The notes beneath the pieces were generated by a model. It ran no database searches. It was not told where the DNA came from and was given only the letters and a program-made list of their open reading frames with translations. From the NCBI GenBank assembly GCA_030760725.1, contig JASWHV010000011.1, forward strand, positions 83,801,765 through 83,865,764: a stretch of DNA of 64,000 nucleotides, given 5' to 3'. Each line of letters starts with the position of its first letter. The stretch's first letter is position 1. The DNA is from Neostapfia colusana (Eukaryota; Streptophyta; Magnoliopsida; Poales; Poaceae). This document shows positions 24,901 through 37,458 of this stretch, one piece after another. The translations under genes and the position numbers were made by a program.

Positions 24901-24912
24901 TGGTATCAGAGC
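24901..24912 (+). promoter_or_regulatory. Primer binding site of element E
   Basis: TGGTATCAGAGC starts 3 nt after the 5' LTR and matches the 3' end of plant initiator Met-tRNA, the usual primer of these chromoviruses. Confidence 0.88.
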
Positions 24913-26728
24913 TGCAGTGGGGATAGCACAGTACTAAAGGACTGCATTATGGGAAAAACTTAGGTATACGGTGAGGATTCGGTAGTTGCCCAAGTAAGGA
25001 CTATATTAGCATAGTTACTTAAAGTGGCAAAGACTAACTAATGTGTTATAATTCTGAATTTCAATTATGTAACGACGCACCTACGCTCTGGTAAGTATGG
25101 TAAGGAACGCCACCGAAAGCGGTTCAATTTCGGTTAGCTCTCCCTGACGAGGAACGGGGTTCAGGGATTGATCTTACAGCTTGGTGTGAGATGTCAATAT
25201 GAACCTCTTGGACTCTTCATGTCCCTGAGTTCATATGAAACGCTGATCCCTAGCGTGCATTAGGCAAGTAAGTGGAGACCCCATCGCGTGGTCAGTAACG
25301 CGAGAGTGTGTTCGTCTGGAAATAGCCCAGGAGGACATGCGCAGCGCTTGCCATCGGCGTGCCCTGCAGGGCAGTAGGTGGTATCTGTTGGGTTGATAAC
25401 ATTCCCAACTGTGACGGCCCGTTCATGACATACTCGGGTTCCCCGTCGTGTGGTGTTGAAACACGATCACGTGCCTTGAGACGTGACTTAGCTCAAGGAC
25501 GGCCGTATGACAATGATACGGGCGTTTGTATTTACTTTTAGATATGGAACTGCCTGAAATGAACAAACTTTGAGTGCACCATCATTGTGTGGTCTTCTGC
25601 AGGTACTAACCACGTATGTATCCGTGTAGAAAACGTGTGCGAGAGACCGTTTAGTGCCACACTTGAGACGTATATACCGGTATGATCCGGTTAGGATTTT
25701 CTTTTGTGAGGAACGTAGTACCGAGATATTGTAGGCATATGCATGAGTATAATGATAACGAAAAATTAAAAAAATCTATAGGTTCAACAGTTAGGACCCT
25801 GGTTGGGTATAAGAATGAGATAGGGATGAGTGTAGTTCCAAAAAGACTGAAAAACAGAGTGCTCGGTTTTGGGACAGCAAGTTTGCTGATCTTCAACAGG
25901 GCATAACTCACAGGTCTTTTAGCCCAGTGAGGTGTGCTATATAGTTCTGGGAAGGTATTCAAGTACTCTACAACTTTGTTGTAGACTTCCAGAGCTGAAA
26001 CTCGCCTTAAGATGGCTAAAATCCCAGAGGAATGTAAACTATTCAGAATCAGGGCAGAGTAAAACATCCTCTGAACTGATCTGTTTTTCAAATATAACTC
26101 CCAGTAGAAAAATCTAAAAATTGTCATATAATCCATCCTTAGAAAGAGTAGAAGATGTTTGACATCTTTGCAATTCAAAGTTTCTGAAGTTTCAGCACAG
26201 AATTTAGTGGAAATCAGGATTGGAAACAGCCACTTCCAAGGGAGGTGCTGTTAAAATTCTTCCAGAAATTCTGCTAACTTTGAATTAGCATAACTTTTTA
26301 ATCAAAGCTGATCTGGGGGCAAATGAGTACTCGTTGGAAAGATACTAAAGTTAACTTTAACTTTGGTATTCAACTTGAGTCATGAAAATGCCCATAACCG
26401 GATCAAAACTTGGAATAGGTAGAAACTGGTCATTCTGACGGGAGAATGACAGTTGAACTCATTGGAGAGGGTGTTGTACCCTAAGGGCGATAATAATGTC
26501 TCGTAGAGACCAAACCCAGTTATGGTGAGCTTCCAAAGAAGGGGTTCATCAAGTTGGATTAAACTAACTTGTGTTTGGTCTGGTAATGGTGTAGCTTGTG
26601 CAAAGTTATTACATTATCTGCTTACGAGATATTTTGCATGTTTTGTTGTCATAATGTTTTTCCGCCCAGTTCTATTGGACTGCATGCAAAATATTGCGGG
26701 ACTGATGGTTAATGTCGTATGGTTGCAG
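24913..26728 (+). other. Leader of element E
   Basis: About 1.8 kb without a convincing coding region. AT-rich in its second half, with several AUGs that would precede gag in an unspliced transcript. It ends GTATGGTTGCAG directly before the gag ATG. A 175-codon open frame on the opposite strand (25651-26178) has no recognisable features and I do not treat it as a gene. Confidence 0.6.
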
Positions 26729-29700
26729 ATGGTTCGTACTAGGACCACGCACGAGGTTGGTGGCTCTAGCCAAGGTGGAGGCGATGACTCCCAGCCACCG
26801 GCCTACGACAGCACCCCGCAGCAGCAGCCACCACCGCCGCCTCCGCTTACTCTAGCGGATGTGATAGCGGCATTGGTGGGAGGTCGTGAGGAGCAGACCG
26901 ACCTGCTCCGCACGATCGTGCAGAATACGTCCCAGGCGGGAGGACGTCAAGAGCGAGGGCCTCGTGAGCCCCGCGAAGTGTCGTACTCGGATTTCATGAG
27001 TACGCACCCTCCAGTGTTCACCGAAGCTGAAGAACCACTGGAGGCGGACAACTGGCTGCGGACTATCGAGTCCAAGTTCGGGCTGCTCCAGTGTACGGAG
27101 CGGCAGAAGACGCTGTTCGCAGCACAGCAGCTCCACGGTGCCGCTGGTGCGTGGTGGGCGAATTATATCGCCTCACGTCCGGCTGGCCATGCCGTGGAAT
27201 GGCAAGAGTTCCGGGAGGCGTTCCGCGCCTATCACATTCCTCCCGGAATAATGAAGAGAAAGTTCCAAGAATTTTTGGAACTGAAGCAGGGCGAGAGGAG
27301 TGCCCACGACTACTCCCGTGCCTTCAACCATCTGGCGCAGTATGCGTCAGATTACATCTCCACGTTGGAGAAGAAGCGGGAGCACTTCTATCGGGGGTTA
27401 CACCCCGAAATGAAGACCCACCTCGTACAATGGAACCGCGGCACATTCAACGACCTAGTCAATGCCGCCATCATGCAAGAGGACGCTCAGCTGGAGTTAG
27501 CAGCTGAGCAGAGGAAGCGCAGCGCTCCACCTAGCAGCGGTGGGAGTGGCGCTCCCCAGAAGTACCGTATGGTGTATCGGACACCATCCGGGCAGCAGTG
27601 GCAACCACCGGCGCGACCGCAACGGTTCGGGGGACGTCCCTTTCAGGCACCTCCGTTCCGTCCGCCGATGCCACCACCAAGACAGCAGCAGCAGCAGACG
27701 GTACTCCGGGCGTTTCCACCGCCACAACGCGCCCCAGGTCTCCGTCCACCGATCAGCGGGGGACCGCCCCGTTTCACCTGCTTCACGTGTGGCCAGGCGG
27801 GCCACTTTGCGAAGGACTGTCCCCAGGGGCAGCAGAGCAGCGGGCAAGCCCAGTTTCAGGGCGGTGCTCGAGGCCGACCTCCGGCGAAGAAGGTTGGTCA
27901 GCGGACTGGAGGCGTCCGCAACCTCGACAATGAGGACGCCCCAGAGGGAGACAACGTGCTGGCGGGTACGTTTACTCTCAACCATCAAGCCATAGTCATA
28001 TTATTTGATTCGGGTGCAACCCACAGCTTTATAAGTGCATCCTATGTGGCTAAACATCAATTGCAAGTCTTCCCAACCGACTGCACTTATATGATCTGCT
28101 CACCGGGAGGGAAGATTTCAGCTAATATGATGGTTCCAAAGGCACCTCTGTGCTTAGGTGGGAAACTATATCCCACCACCTTGATAATCCTTATGGGACA
28201 AAAGATTGATGCAATCTTAGGGATGTCATGGCTGCAATACCATGGCGCTTTCCTAGAGACTCGGACACGGACGGTTCACTTAAATTCTCCATTTCACCGT
28301 CCGCATTCCATGGTGTTAGACACACCAGTCCGGGAAGTTTTAGCAATTAATAATGCTGAAGTTCTCAAGTTAGAAGACATCCCCGTAGTCCGGGAGTATC
28401 CTGATGTGTTCCCGGATGATCTTTCGGGCATGCCACCTGAGCGGGATGTCGAGTTCAAGATTGAACTTGCACCCGGGACTACGCCCATATCACGGAGACC
28501 ATACAAGATGGCTCCGAATGAGCTGGCTGAACTGAAGGGACAGCTCAATGATCTGTTGAGCAAGGGTTTCATTAGGCCGAGTTCCTCGCCTTGGGGATGC
28601 TCGGCGCTATTCGTGAAGAAGAAGGATGAGACCCTGAGGCTGTGTGTGGATTACCGGCCGCTCAACGCCGTCACCATCAAGAATAAGTACCCACTGCCCC
28701 GTATTGACATCTTGTTTGATCAACTAGTGGGGGCAAGTGTATTCTCAAAGATGGACCTTCGCTCTGGATATCACCAGATCAAGATCCGGGCGGAGGATAC
28801 CCCGAAGACGGCGTTCTCGACGAGATACGGCTTATACGAATATCTCGTCATGTCCTTTGGTCTCACAAATGCTCCAGCCCATTTCATGTATCTCATGAAC
28901 CCGGTGTTCATGCCGGAGCTGGACAAGTTCGTGGTAGTGTTCATCGACGACATCTTGGTTTACTCCAAGACCGAAGCTGAACATGCCGAACACTTGCGGA
29001 TCGTTCTTCAACGATTGCGAGACCACAAACTCTACGCCAAGTTCAGCAAATGCGAATTTTGGATCAGCCAAGTGCCATTCTTGGGACATATTATCTCAGC
29101 TGAAGGCATTGCGGTTGACCCAAGTAAAATAGAGCAAGTGTTGAAATGGAAAGCTCCCACTTCAGTCCATGAAGTCAGAAGCTTCCTCGGGTTAGCAGGA
29201 TACTACCGGAGATTCATTCCAAGTCTCTCCAAGCTCGCTAAGCCGATGACAGAGTTGCTGAAGAAAGGGACAAAATATGTTTGGAACACGGCGTGTGAAG
29301 GAGCGTTCCGAACACTGGTGAAGCATCTCACAACAGCCCCGGTATTAGCTCAGCCGGATACAACAAAGCCCTTCGACGTGTATTGTGACGCGTCCGGTAT
29401 TGGGCTCGGCTGCGTGTTGATGCAGGGAGGACGTGTGGTCGCTTATGGCTCACGCCAACTTCGGAACCATGAGCAGCACTACCCGACTCACGATCTTGAA
29501 CTTGCTGCCGTGGTGTTGGCGCTGAAAATGTGGAGGCACTATCTCCTGGGGAACTTGGTGCATCTCTACACCGACCACAAGAGCTTGAAATACATTTTCA
29601 CCCAGAAGGAGCTGAACATGAGGCAGAGGAGGTGGTTAGAACTGATCAAAGATTATGAGATTGAGATCCATTACCACCCCGGCAAGGCGAATGTGGTTGC

Positions 29701-31252
29701 CGACGCGCTGAGTCGGAAATCGCATGTCCATCACCTCACCATTACACCGGTGGAAGAGGAAGAGCCAAGTTTATACTTGGTTCCTTATGGATCGCTGTAC
29801 AACCTTGCCCTCATCCCTACTATTAGGGAGGACATCATTGCAGCTCAGAAAGATGATAAAGGCATGGCACATCTCCGGAGACGAATTGACAATGGAGAAA
29901 TTAAATGTTTCCGGAAAGATGATGAGGGGACGCTGTGGTTCAATGACCGCATAGTCGTACCCCGAGATAGGGAGTTGAGGAAAAAGATCCTCGATGAAGC
30001 TCACTTATCTAAATACTCCATTCATCCAGGCAGCAACAAAATGTAGCAAGATTTGAAAAAGAAATTTTGGTGGACGCGGATGAAGCGGGAGGTAGCTAAG
30101 TACGTATCTGAGTGCGATACGTGTAGACGAGTGAAAGCTGATCACATGAAGAAATCAGGGCTGTTGCAACCCCTGAAGATCCCGGCATGGAAATGGGAAG
30201 ATGTGAGCATGGATTTCATTGTGGGATTACCCCTAACAGCTAACAAGCATGATTCCATATGGGTGATCGTTGATCGGTTAACCAAGACGGCTCACTTCAT
30301 TCCGGTGAATACCCGTTACAATGCCGGCAAATATGCGGAGCTATACATAGCGAAGATTCTATGCCTATACGGGGTACCCAAGACCATTGTCTCAGATCGA
30401 GGTGCATTATTTGTATCTCGCTTTTGGGAGCAGCTACACGCTGCATTGGGTACTAAGTTGATCAGGAGCTCCGCTTATCACCCTCAGACAGATGGCCAGA
30501 CAGAAAGGGTGAATCAAGTCCTGGAAGACATGTTGAGAGCATGTGCCATCCACCATGGTAGGAACTGGGATGATCACCTACCATTGGCGGAATTCTCGTA
30601 CAACAACGGTTATCAGGCGAGTATCAAAATGGCACCCTACGAAGCTCTCTATGGTCGCAAGTGCCGCACCCCGTTAAACTGGTGCGAGTCCGGTGAAAGG
30701 GTCACCTTCGGAGTTGATGTGGTGAACGACGCCGAAGAGCGCGTTCGGACAATTCAAGCCAATTTGAAGGCCGCTCAATCCCGACAAAAGAGCTACGCTG
30801 ATAAGAGGCGTAGGCTGTTGCACTTTGACGTTGGGGAACACGTGTACCTCCGCGTGTCTCCAATGAAGGGCGTGCACCGATTCGGTATGAAGGGGAAGCT
30901 CGCTCCCCGTTTCATTGGACCCTACGCTATCACCGAGAAGTGTGGACCAGCAGCGTATCGATTGGAGCTACCGGCATCTCTGGCTGGTGTCCATGATATT
31001 TTCCATGTTTCGCAACTGCGAAAATGCTTGAAGCATACAACTGCTGTTTCTACCGAAGACATCGGCGAGCTGAAGCCGGATTTAACATATGATGAATATC
31101 CGGTGGGAATTCTTGATGAGAAAGCCAGGGCCACGCGTAGCAGAACGTTGTGGTTCTACAAAATACTCTGGAGTAACCACACCGCCGAAGAAGCGACGTG
31201 GGAGAGCGAGGAGTTCCTTCGCTCAAATTACCCGGAGTTCATGGCTTCTTAA
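26729..31252 (+). pseudogene. gag-pol polyprotein of element E (1,507 aa, one internal TAG)
   Basis: Start chosen at ATG 26729, directly after GGTTGCAG; the frame is open upstream to 26522 but without gag-like sequence. Residues: Pro/Gln-rich N-terminus, gag core to about 270, zinc knuckle CFTCGQAGHFAKDC 351-364, protease LFDSGATH (Asp 427), RT with FVVVFIDDILVYS (Asp 740/741), RNase H (YCDASG, TDHKSLKYIF), integrase HHCC region, DDE core (FIVGLP, SDRGALF, HPQTDGQTERVNQ), GPY/F (FIGPYAI) and a chromodomain ending EEATWESEEFLRSNYPEF. TAG at 30044-30046 (residue 1106) replaces a codon within the integrase zinc domain; the downstream frame is unbroken to TAA at 31250. Everything else needed for mobility appears present. 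Confidence 0.95.
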
Positions 31253-31314
31253 CACGGGTAAGTCCCTATTACATCGCTATCTCTTCTTTTATAATCTCGG
31301 GACGAGATTCTTTT

Positions 31315-31327
31315 AAGGGGGGAGGGA
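31315..31327 (+). promoter_or_regulatory. Polypurine tract of element E
   Basis: AAGGGGGGAGGGA directly before the 3' LTR; the plus-strand primer site. Confidence 0.85.
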
Positions 31328-34300
31328 TGTAAAAGCCCAAGAAAAGGGACTTGCAAAAACTTTTATGCACCTCACAACACAACAGTTTTGTTGTGTGTAG
31401 ATAGTGAAATATTGTGAAGAGCAAGTGGCCTCCATCAAAGGAGTGATTAGAAGGGAAAGCCTTCACTTTCACAATGTAGGGTTTCTACACATGAGCATGA
31501 GAGGTTGAGCTCACCCCTAGAATTTAAAAAGTCTTGGGAAGGTTCAGTCCAAAGCTCATGCAAATTCAACAATTTTTGAGGCACTTTTGGGTTATTTCAA
31601 AAGTAGGCCAATTTGAATGTAAATTCAAATTGCAGCAACTTTCATCACCCAAATTCAAAAGTTAGCTTCATATCTACACTCAGCACATTTTTCTGAGTAA
31701 ACCCACCAATTTTCATCCCCATTGGAGTTCATCTTGTCAAGAGCTAAATTTGCTAGAATTCAAAACTGAATTTGAATTTCAGTTTAAATATAAAGCAAAT
31801 TTAACCAAACAAAGTTTGAATTTGAGAATTCAAATTCAAACAAAGACTTGGGGACTAAGTCTCACATTAAATTGTGAGTAGCTGGAGATAATTGAGTGCC
31901 AACAGAAATGAAAAGAATTGGAAAGGGGATTAGAGGGGAGAGGGACCCACAGGTCAGTGGGGGAAAATTGGTTTCAGCTGAACGGGTTCGGCTTCTCACC
32001 GAAGCAAACGCTCCCGGCGTGCCACTGAGCCGATTCTTCGGACGCCCCCGCGTGAGACGACGCAGCCAGCTCCTGCTTCCTCCCTCGCGCTGGCCAGCTG
32101 CTTCTGCCGATCATCACGCGCCTACACCGCTGAACAGAGGCGCCGTGTTCTGTTGCCCAAGGAACGACCGAGCGCACGCCGCCGACTTCGTTCGATCGAA
32201 ACCCGTAAATTCACCGCGAGCAGCGCCTCTCCTAGCCACAAAACCGCACCAGCTACTCGCCCTTTACCTCCTCGGCACGAGAGCAGTCGAGTTCAGCCCT
32301 TCCCCAGCCTTAGCTCCACGTTTCCGAGCAACACCCGAGAGACCGCCACCACTCGGCTCACGGTGACAGCCCAGCAGAGGGCCTTTCACAGCTGAGCAAG
32401 GACGGTTTCGGACGCGCCGGTGAGCACTACTGCTCCCACCCAAACCACAGGACCCACCGTGAACAGCTGAGCAAGAATTTGGAGAAACTCCGCCGGCGAC
32501 CACAGAACAACGTTCCGGTATGAGACCTCCGAATTCCCACTCCCTTCTCGTCATTAGTTCGCTAAACTGTGCACACAGGAGCTAGACTTGACGGAGCCCA
32601 AGTTTGCTCCGCAACCCTAGCTTAATTTTGGCTATAGCCGGCGTATTTCCCGGTTTTCCAGCCGCAGTTGTGGCGGGAAAGGTCGGGCTCAGGGTGACGA
32701 CTAGGTTAGAGCTCTCCCCGATCCCTAGCATGGCCTTGTCGACCTTCCATGAGATCCCCCGGTGCTGTAGAGCCTATCCGCCGAGCTTTTGGCGGGCTAA
32801 TGTGCCCGAGCGACGGTGCCGATAGTCACTGAAGGCCGCGGCTCGTTGCCAGCCTACTTCCGGCCACCGGCAACCCGAGCCAACCCCGTAGACTTGTTCC
32901 CCGACCCTGAAAACCCCCAGGCGGCGAGTCTCCGGCCGAGAGGTGGCCGGGAAGCTGGGTCCGGCGAGCTCCAGTACAGCGCCGGCGAGGGGGAGGCGCG
33001 GGAGCGAGAGGAGGAAGAAGACCCACCGGGCCCACGTGTCAGCAGCTGAAGATTAAAACCCCGGATCAGCTGTGGCGTGTGATTCCGTGTGGTGGCGCGG
33101 GAAAAGGTCTGTGGCCCCCGTGTGGCGCGAGTCCGGCGGTTGACACGTGTAGGGTGGACCCACAGGCAGAGTTTGAACTTTTCCCGAATTAATTTGAATT
33201 CCAGATTCGGTTCAAACTTTGGAACTGCATAACTTTTGCTAGGAAGCTCCAAATTTAGTGATTCAAATTGGGTTGGATTCATCTTGCCTAGCTCTGTCCA
33301 GATATACCACACAATCTGTATGAAACCCAATAATTAATTCTGGAAAATTCTTTAAAGCTTTTCAGCAAAAGAATTCTAGAGGGAGTTTGGTTCATCCAAA
33401 AATCCCCCAATTTTGCCAGGATGTTCTTTAGGACATTAGGAAACCCCTGTAAAAGTTTCAGACCATTTGGAGTTGATTTGGTCAGAGCAATTCAAATTGA
33501 AAGGTGCTGTGTTCATTTGAATACAGAAACATTTTCAGAGAATTTCCAAAAACTTGGAAATTCAATTCTGGGCAAACCTTGACTCCAAAAATGCTAGGAA
33601 AATTCATGCAAACTCTATGAGCTATAATAGAAATTGTAGTTCATTAAGTTGAGCATGAACAGGGGTATTACCTCAGAATTAATTCTTCCTTGCTGATTTG
33701 CCAAGAGGATTATTCTGAGCAAACCATTCCATGAAAAGTGCTAAGGTTTGGTCCAGAGAGTTTTCTTGTGACAAGGAACTCACACAAAAATTCTCAGCTC
33801 CATTGGAGCTCTAGATCACCCTGTCCTGTTTAATCACTTAAGGGATTAATATGGAAAAGGGGGGAAAACCACTTAGCATTTAGCCATGTGATTAAGTCCA
33901 AGCCAAACCACCAACACCAGTTCATATTTAAATTCTTAAACAAAGTTCCAGGTGTTAGAGGCTGGTTATTAGAACCAATAGTAGAAGTCTTACTCTAAAC
34001 TCACTTTTGCATATAAATTAACATGTAGTATTTCATTAACGTGTAGCCGTTGAAGAAGAGACTCCGGAAGTGCTGGACTTCCTCCTTCCGGACGAAGAAC
34101 TAACTCCTGACCAGCAGCAACAAGGCAAGCCCCGGTTTGCATTAACCCTTTTTAAAAGCTTTACTTTGTTCACATGTGTCATATGAAGTATGTATGTGCA
34201 TTAGGTATAGGATGAATCAAACCCCACTTGCATAACCAAAGGTTCCTAAAAGAGTGAGGGTAGTGTCAAGGACATCGAGTAGACAGGCTATGCTTAATGA

Positions 34301-35507
34301 GTCATAGGACTTCGGTACAAGTCGAGTAGTTGGAATCTACTCGCGAGATAGGCTTGGGACACACGGGTTCGGTTGAGTGATGTGAGATCACTTTAGTAAT
34401 GAAAATGAGACTAGGCAGGGGCTAGGGCGCAGCAAGAGAGAGTCTTGTGTGCGCAGCCCTGCCCGTGTCGATTGAGGACCGATCCGTGTGCGGCCCTGCT
34501 GAACAAGTATTGAATGTACCGAAGGCATATCGGATATATGGACCCCGATAAACCGATGTAGCCTAAACCTCCGGGCGTCGAGGCATAGCACACCGATTTA
34601 TAGGTGTAGGTTGAGGGCAGCAAGGTGGAAATCTGCCAACGGGCATAGAGAGATGCTCCGTGTGGGGAACCTCCTGCTCGTTTCGGTGCGACCGGTTCGA
34701 CGTTTGGGCTGTTGGGTGAAAGGTTGTCCCGTACGACATCGAGTGAGCGTGCTGTGCAGCTCCACGGGTGGGCGTACGTGACGTGCTCTTTGGGTTTTCC
34801 CTGCAGGTGTATATCGAGTCGATTCGCCGTCCCTCGCGGTGACGAGTACTGCTTGTTCACTGCGTCGTAACGTAGACTAATGGATGAAATATATTGATTC
34901 AATGATGCTGATTGATATAATTGTATTGCTACATGTGTGCCACCTAATACTGCTTACTAAATTTCAGATTTCCTGAACTGTTAACTTGTTGCTAAAAGAT
35001 GAACTAAGGATGAACTTGTAGGCGTGTCCTTTTGCTGAAATGTTACTATCCTATGTCCATTGTACACCTCATGTAGAGTTTCATGCTTAGGTGAGTCGGT
35101 TAAGCCTTGCTGAGCCTTCGTGCTCACGGTTGCTGCTTAAGTGTTTTTTCAGGTGAGGAGCCACCCACGGACTCGGAGTACGAGTCCACCGGCGAGGGTT
35201 ACCCTCCGTCGGGGACCACGGCTGAGTGGGAGCCGTACACGCCGCGCTGAGCTGAGACGTGCAGCTAGTGTGGGTTGCCCTAGGGCTAGGCAACCGACTT
35301 TTGCTAAATAGGCGGGCGTGAGTTGTATAGTGTAGTCTTCCGCTGTGTAATAGAACAATATTTGTAACTGAAGTTTGTACTTGTTTGTACAGTTTCAGCT
35401 GTTTTTCCCATGTAATATATTGTGTTTTTATGACGTGTGCTGTCGGGTGTCGCATCGCGCGGCACCACCCTCTGCGATCCTGGATGAGCGGATCCCGGTC
35501 CGCCACA
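31328..35507 (+). repeat. 3' LTR of element E (4,180 bp)
   Basis: Matches 20719-24897 end to end, with one 1-bp indel in a G run and about 30 substitutions by eye. The exon-like block starts at 34047. The right flank is the second GGCCC, then element D resumes. Confidence 0.96.
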
Positions 35508-35512
35508 GGCCC

Positions 35513-35606
35513 AGCCACGTAGCGGGAGGAAGCTGCCAGGGCAGAAGTCGAGGATGTGGCCGCCCTTGTAGCCGCAAGGTTCCGGCGGGAGCCGGGAGGT
35601 CCTTAG
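35513..35606 (+). pseudogene. Antisense extra ORF of element D, last part
   Basis: Continuation of the 19083-20718 frame after E and its target duplication. A TAG at 35520-35522 interrupts it, after which the same frame runs to TAG 35604-35606, still Ala/Glu/Arg-rich like the coiled coil upstream. The inner TAG may be a recent lesion or the true end. Confidence 0.5.
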
Positions 35607-37458
35607 GACTTGTTTCTCCCTTTTTATCGAGTCTGTAGTCCAGCTCATGGAGCCTCGCTTAGTTCGACTCTTTTAGATATTTGTGTTTGTGATGCTTTTT
35701 CTCTCCTTCTTGGCTTTGCCTGACTGGGTCCTTAGCTCCGCAAGGTACTCAGAGGCCATCTCCAATCTCGGAGCTCTGCATAGACACCCTCCCCGGGTCC
35801 TAACCGTGTTAGGGGCCCCCGGGGGTCTCCGGATCTCGCCCTATGGGGAGCTCCAAATCTGCCTGCCACGTGGCGGGTCCGGAGCCCCTCCTTAAGAGGC
35901 GGGAGCTCCGGCCATGCTGGACACGTAGGGCTTTCGGAGCCCTTCCACCGGGGGGGGGGGAGGTCCGGTTTCCGCCTGCCACGTGGTGAGCCCGGAGCCC
36001 TCCTCAGGGGAGGCGAGAGCTCCGGGCCTGCTGGACACATGGGGCCCTCGGGTCCCGCCCCTGCTGAAGGGGCAGGACCCAGTCCTTCCAGTCCTTGGCC
36101 GGAGTAGTTGGTAGCTCCTTTCCCCCTGCTTCATGTAGTCCCTGTTGCCGTAACCTGGAGGTCCTGCACACAGGCAGAGGAAACGTAATTCTCCTCGCGG
36201 GGTCCTCCCCTCCCGTCTCCTAGTCTTATCCGTCTTACGATCCTGATCCGTTATACGGGGCATGGGCAATTCTGTGCACGAGGCGCCGGAGCTCCGGCTC
36301 CCTCCGATGTCCGGGTACGGCCGTCCGATCCCTAGTACCGGGCCATGCGCTGGGGAAGCAGAGTGCACGTGCTTTGGGTTCATGACCAGGCAAAGCGGTT
36401 GTACTCCCCTGTACCTCCGGAGGGCAGGATGCGCATGCTTTGGGCTCATGGCCTGCTAAGCTGGATACGCACCCTGGACCCCCCATGCACAACGCAGGCC
36501 TTTCCTGGAGGTGACCAACTGGCACCGCAACACCTGACAGGGGGAGGCCCGAGAGACTCACTCGGCCTTCGGCAGGTGCCTCAAGCGCAGCCGCCTTCGG
36601 TAGGATAGCGAATGCCGACTATGGATGAGCGCAGGAGAGGGGGAACTAGATGTACGATAAACATACATAGGTAGTGCGATCATAAAAATTAATGCATAAT
36701 TTAAATGAGCGCATGAGGGAGATCTAAGTAGAACAGGTCCCTTTATTTGTGCCCATAGATGGAATTCTGGCTGTACATGGAGGCAGTATTCCGCCTCGTC
36801 TACAAGGGAAGCAAGACTCTACGCGCTTAGGGTCGGAACCAGGCTAAACTGGACGTAGTCCTGTACCGTCCCTTGAGACTTAGCTGCCCCAAGCTCTGTT
36901 CCTAAATCCTATGGGATTCATTACAGAAGAGAATAACCCTGTTCTACTGATGCTCGGGAAGTAGGACTTACAGTGTTGCTTCATGGCAAGGATTTTTGGG
37001 AACGGATCCCACACTCGGTTGAAAGGCATGTGTACCTGGGGTGGCAGCTTTCATGATTCGGAAGGGACCTTCCCTGCTGGGGGAGAGCTTATGGGTCCTT
37101 CTTGGAATAGAGCATGTCGCGACACCAGGTTGCCCTCCTGCAGGCCCCCGATGCGTTCGGTTCTTTGGCGGTAGTGCTTAGAGCATCAGCCGAGACCGCG
37201 CGTTGTGGGGTGTTACCTGCAGCCGAGTCTCGTCGACGAGGTTGTCATCTTCGCGCTGGATCAGGTTCTGCGCAGCTTCTCCTGGGGGCCCCCGGGGAGT
37301 TCTCCCGTCTGGCTAAGGCCTTCAAGGGGTAGGTGGACCCGAGCTCGCCTTGGATGACCCAAGGCGTCTTCCCCTTCTGGCAAGGCCTTCAAGGGGTTGA
37401 CAGATCTTGGGCGCCCCCCGGGAGGTATGTCCGAAGCATGGAGGCGTGCCGCAGTTGG
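35607..37458 (-). other. Non-coding internal region of element D
   Basis: About 1.85 kb between the antisense ORF and gag. I find no protease, RT, RNase H or integrase motif on either strand, so pol appears absent. It holds a G-box-like repeat module (35858-36055), a run of G's near 35949-35959 and an AT-richer stretch around 36640-36760. A short direct repeat around GGCCTTCAAGGGGT occurs near 37318 and 37384. Confidence 0.55.
35858..36055. repeat. LTR-like G-box repeat module inside element D
   Basis: Two diverged units resembling the LTR tandem repeat: CTGCCACGTGGCGGGTCCGG and, about 110 bp on, CTGCCACGTGGTGAGCCCGG, each followed by GCTGGACAC. So D carries this motif in both LTRs and once more internally. 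Confidence 0.6.

Larger units (their letters stand above)
20719..35507 (+). mobile_element. Element E: near-intact Tekay-type chromovirus (14.8 kb)
   Basis: Complete element with LTRs 20719-24897 (4,179 bp) and 31328-35507 (4,180 bp), and TSD GGCCC at 20714-20718 and 35508-35512. PBS, leader, one long gag-pol frame, purine tract and LTR follow in canonical order. By eye I count about 30 differences between the LTRs, roughly 0.7%, so it is the youngest layer of the nest. Its only obvious coding lesion is one TAG in the integrase zinc domain. Another E-family LTR begins at 63915. Confidence 0.97.

Noticed and set aside
24901..24912. tRNA-like sequence after the LTR
   Set aside because: It is complementary to the tRNA 3' end (a primer binding site), not a tRNA gene; no cloverleaf follows.
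25651..26178. 175-codon open frame on the minus strand in the leader of element E
   Set aside because: No motif, no start context, AT-rich sequence antisense to a leader; no second copy in the window to test conservation.
26729..26764. E gag start MVRTRTT as another H3-tail mimic
   Set aside because: Only a few residues match the H3 N-terminus and nothing continues into the ARKS region; too short to claim.
35949..35959. Run of G's as a purine tract or G-quadruplex
   Set aside because: A single homopolymer run in the body of D, not next to an LTR, with no supporting G-tracts in regular spacing.
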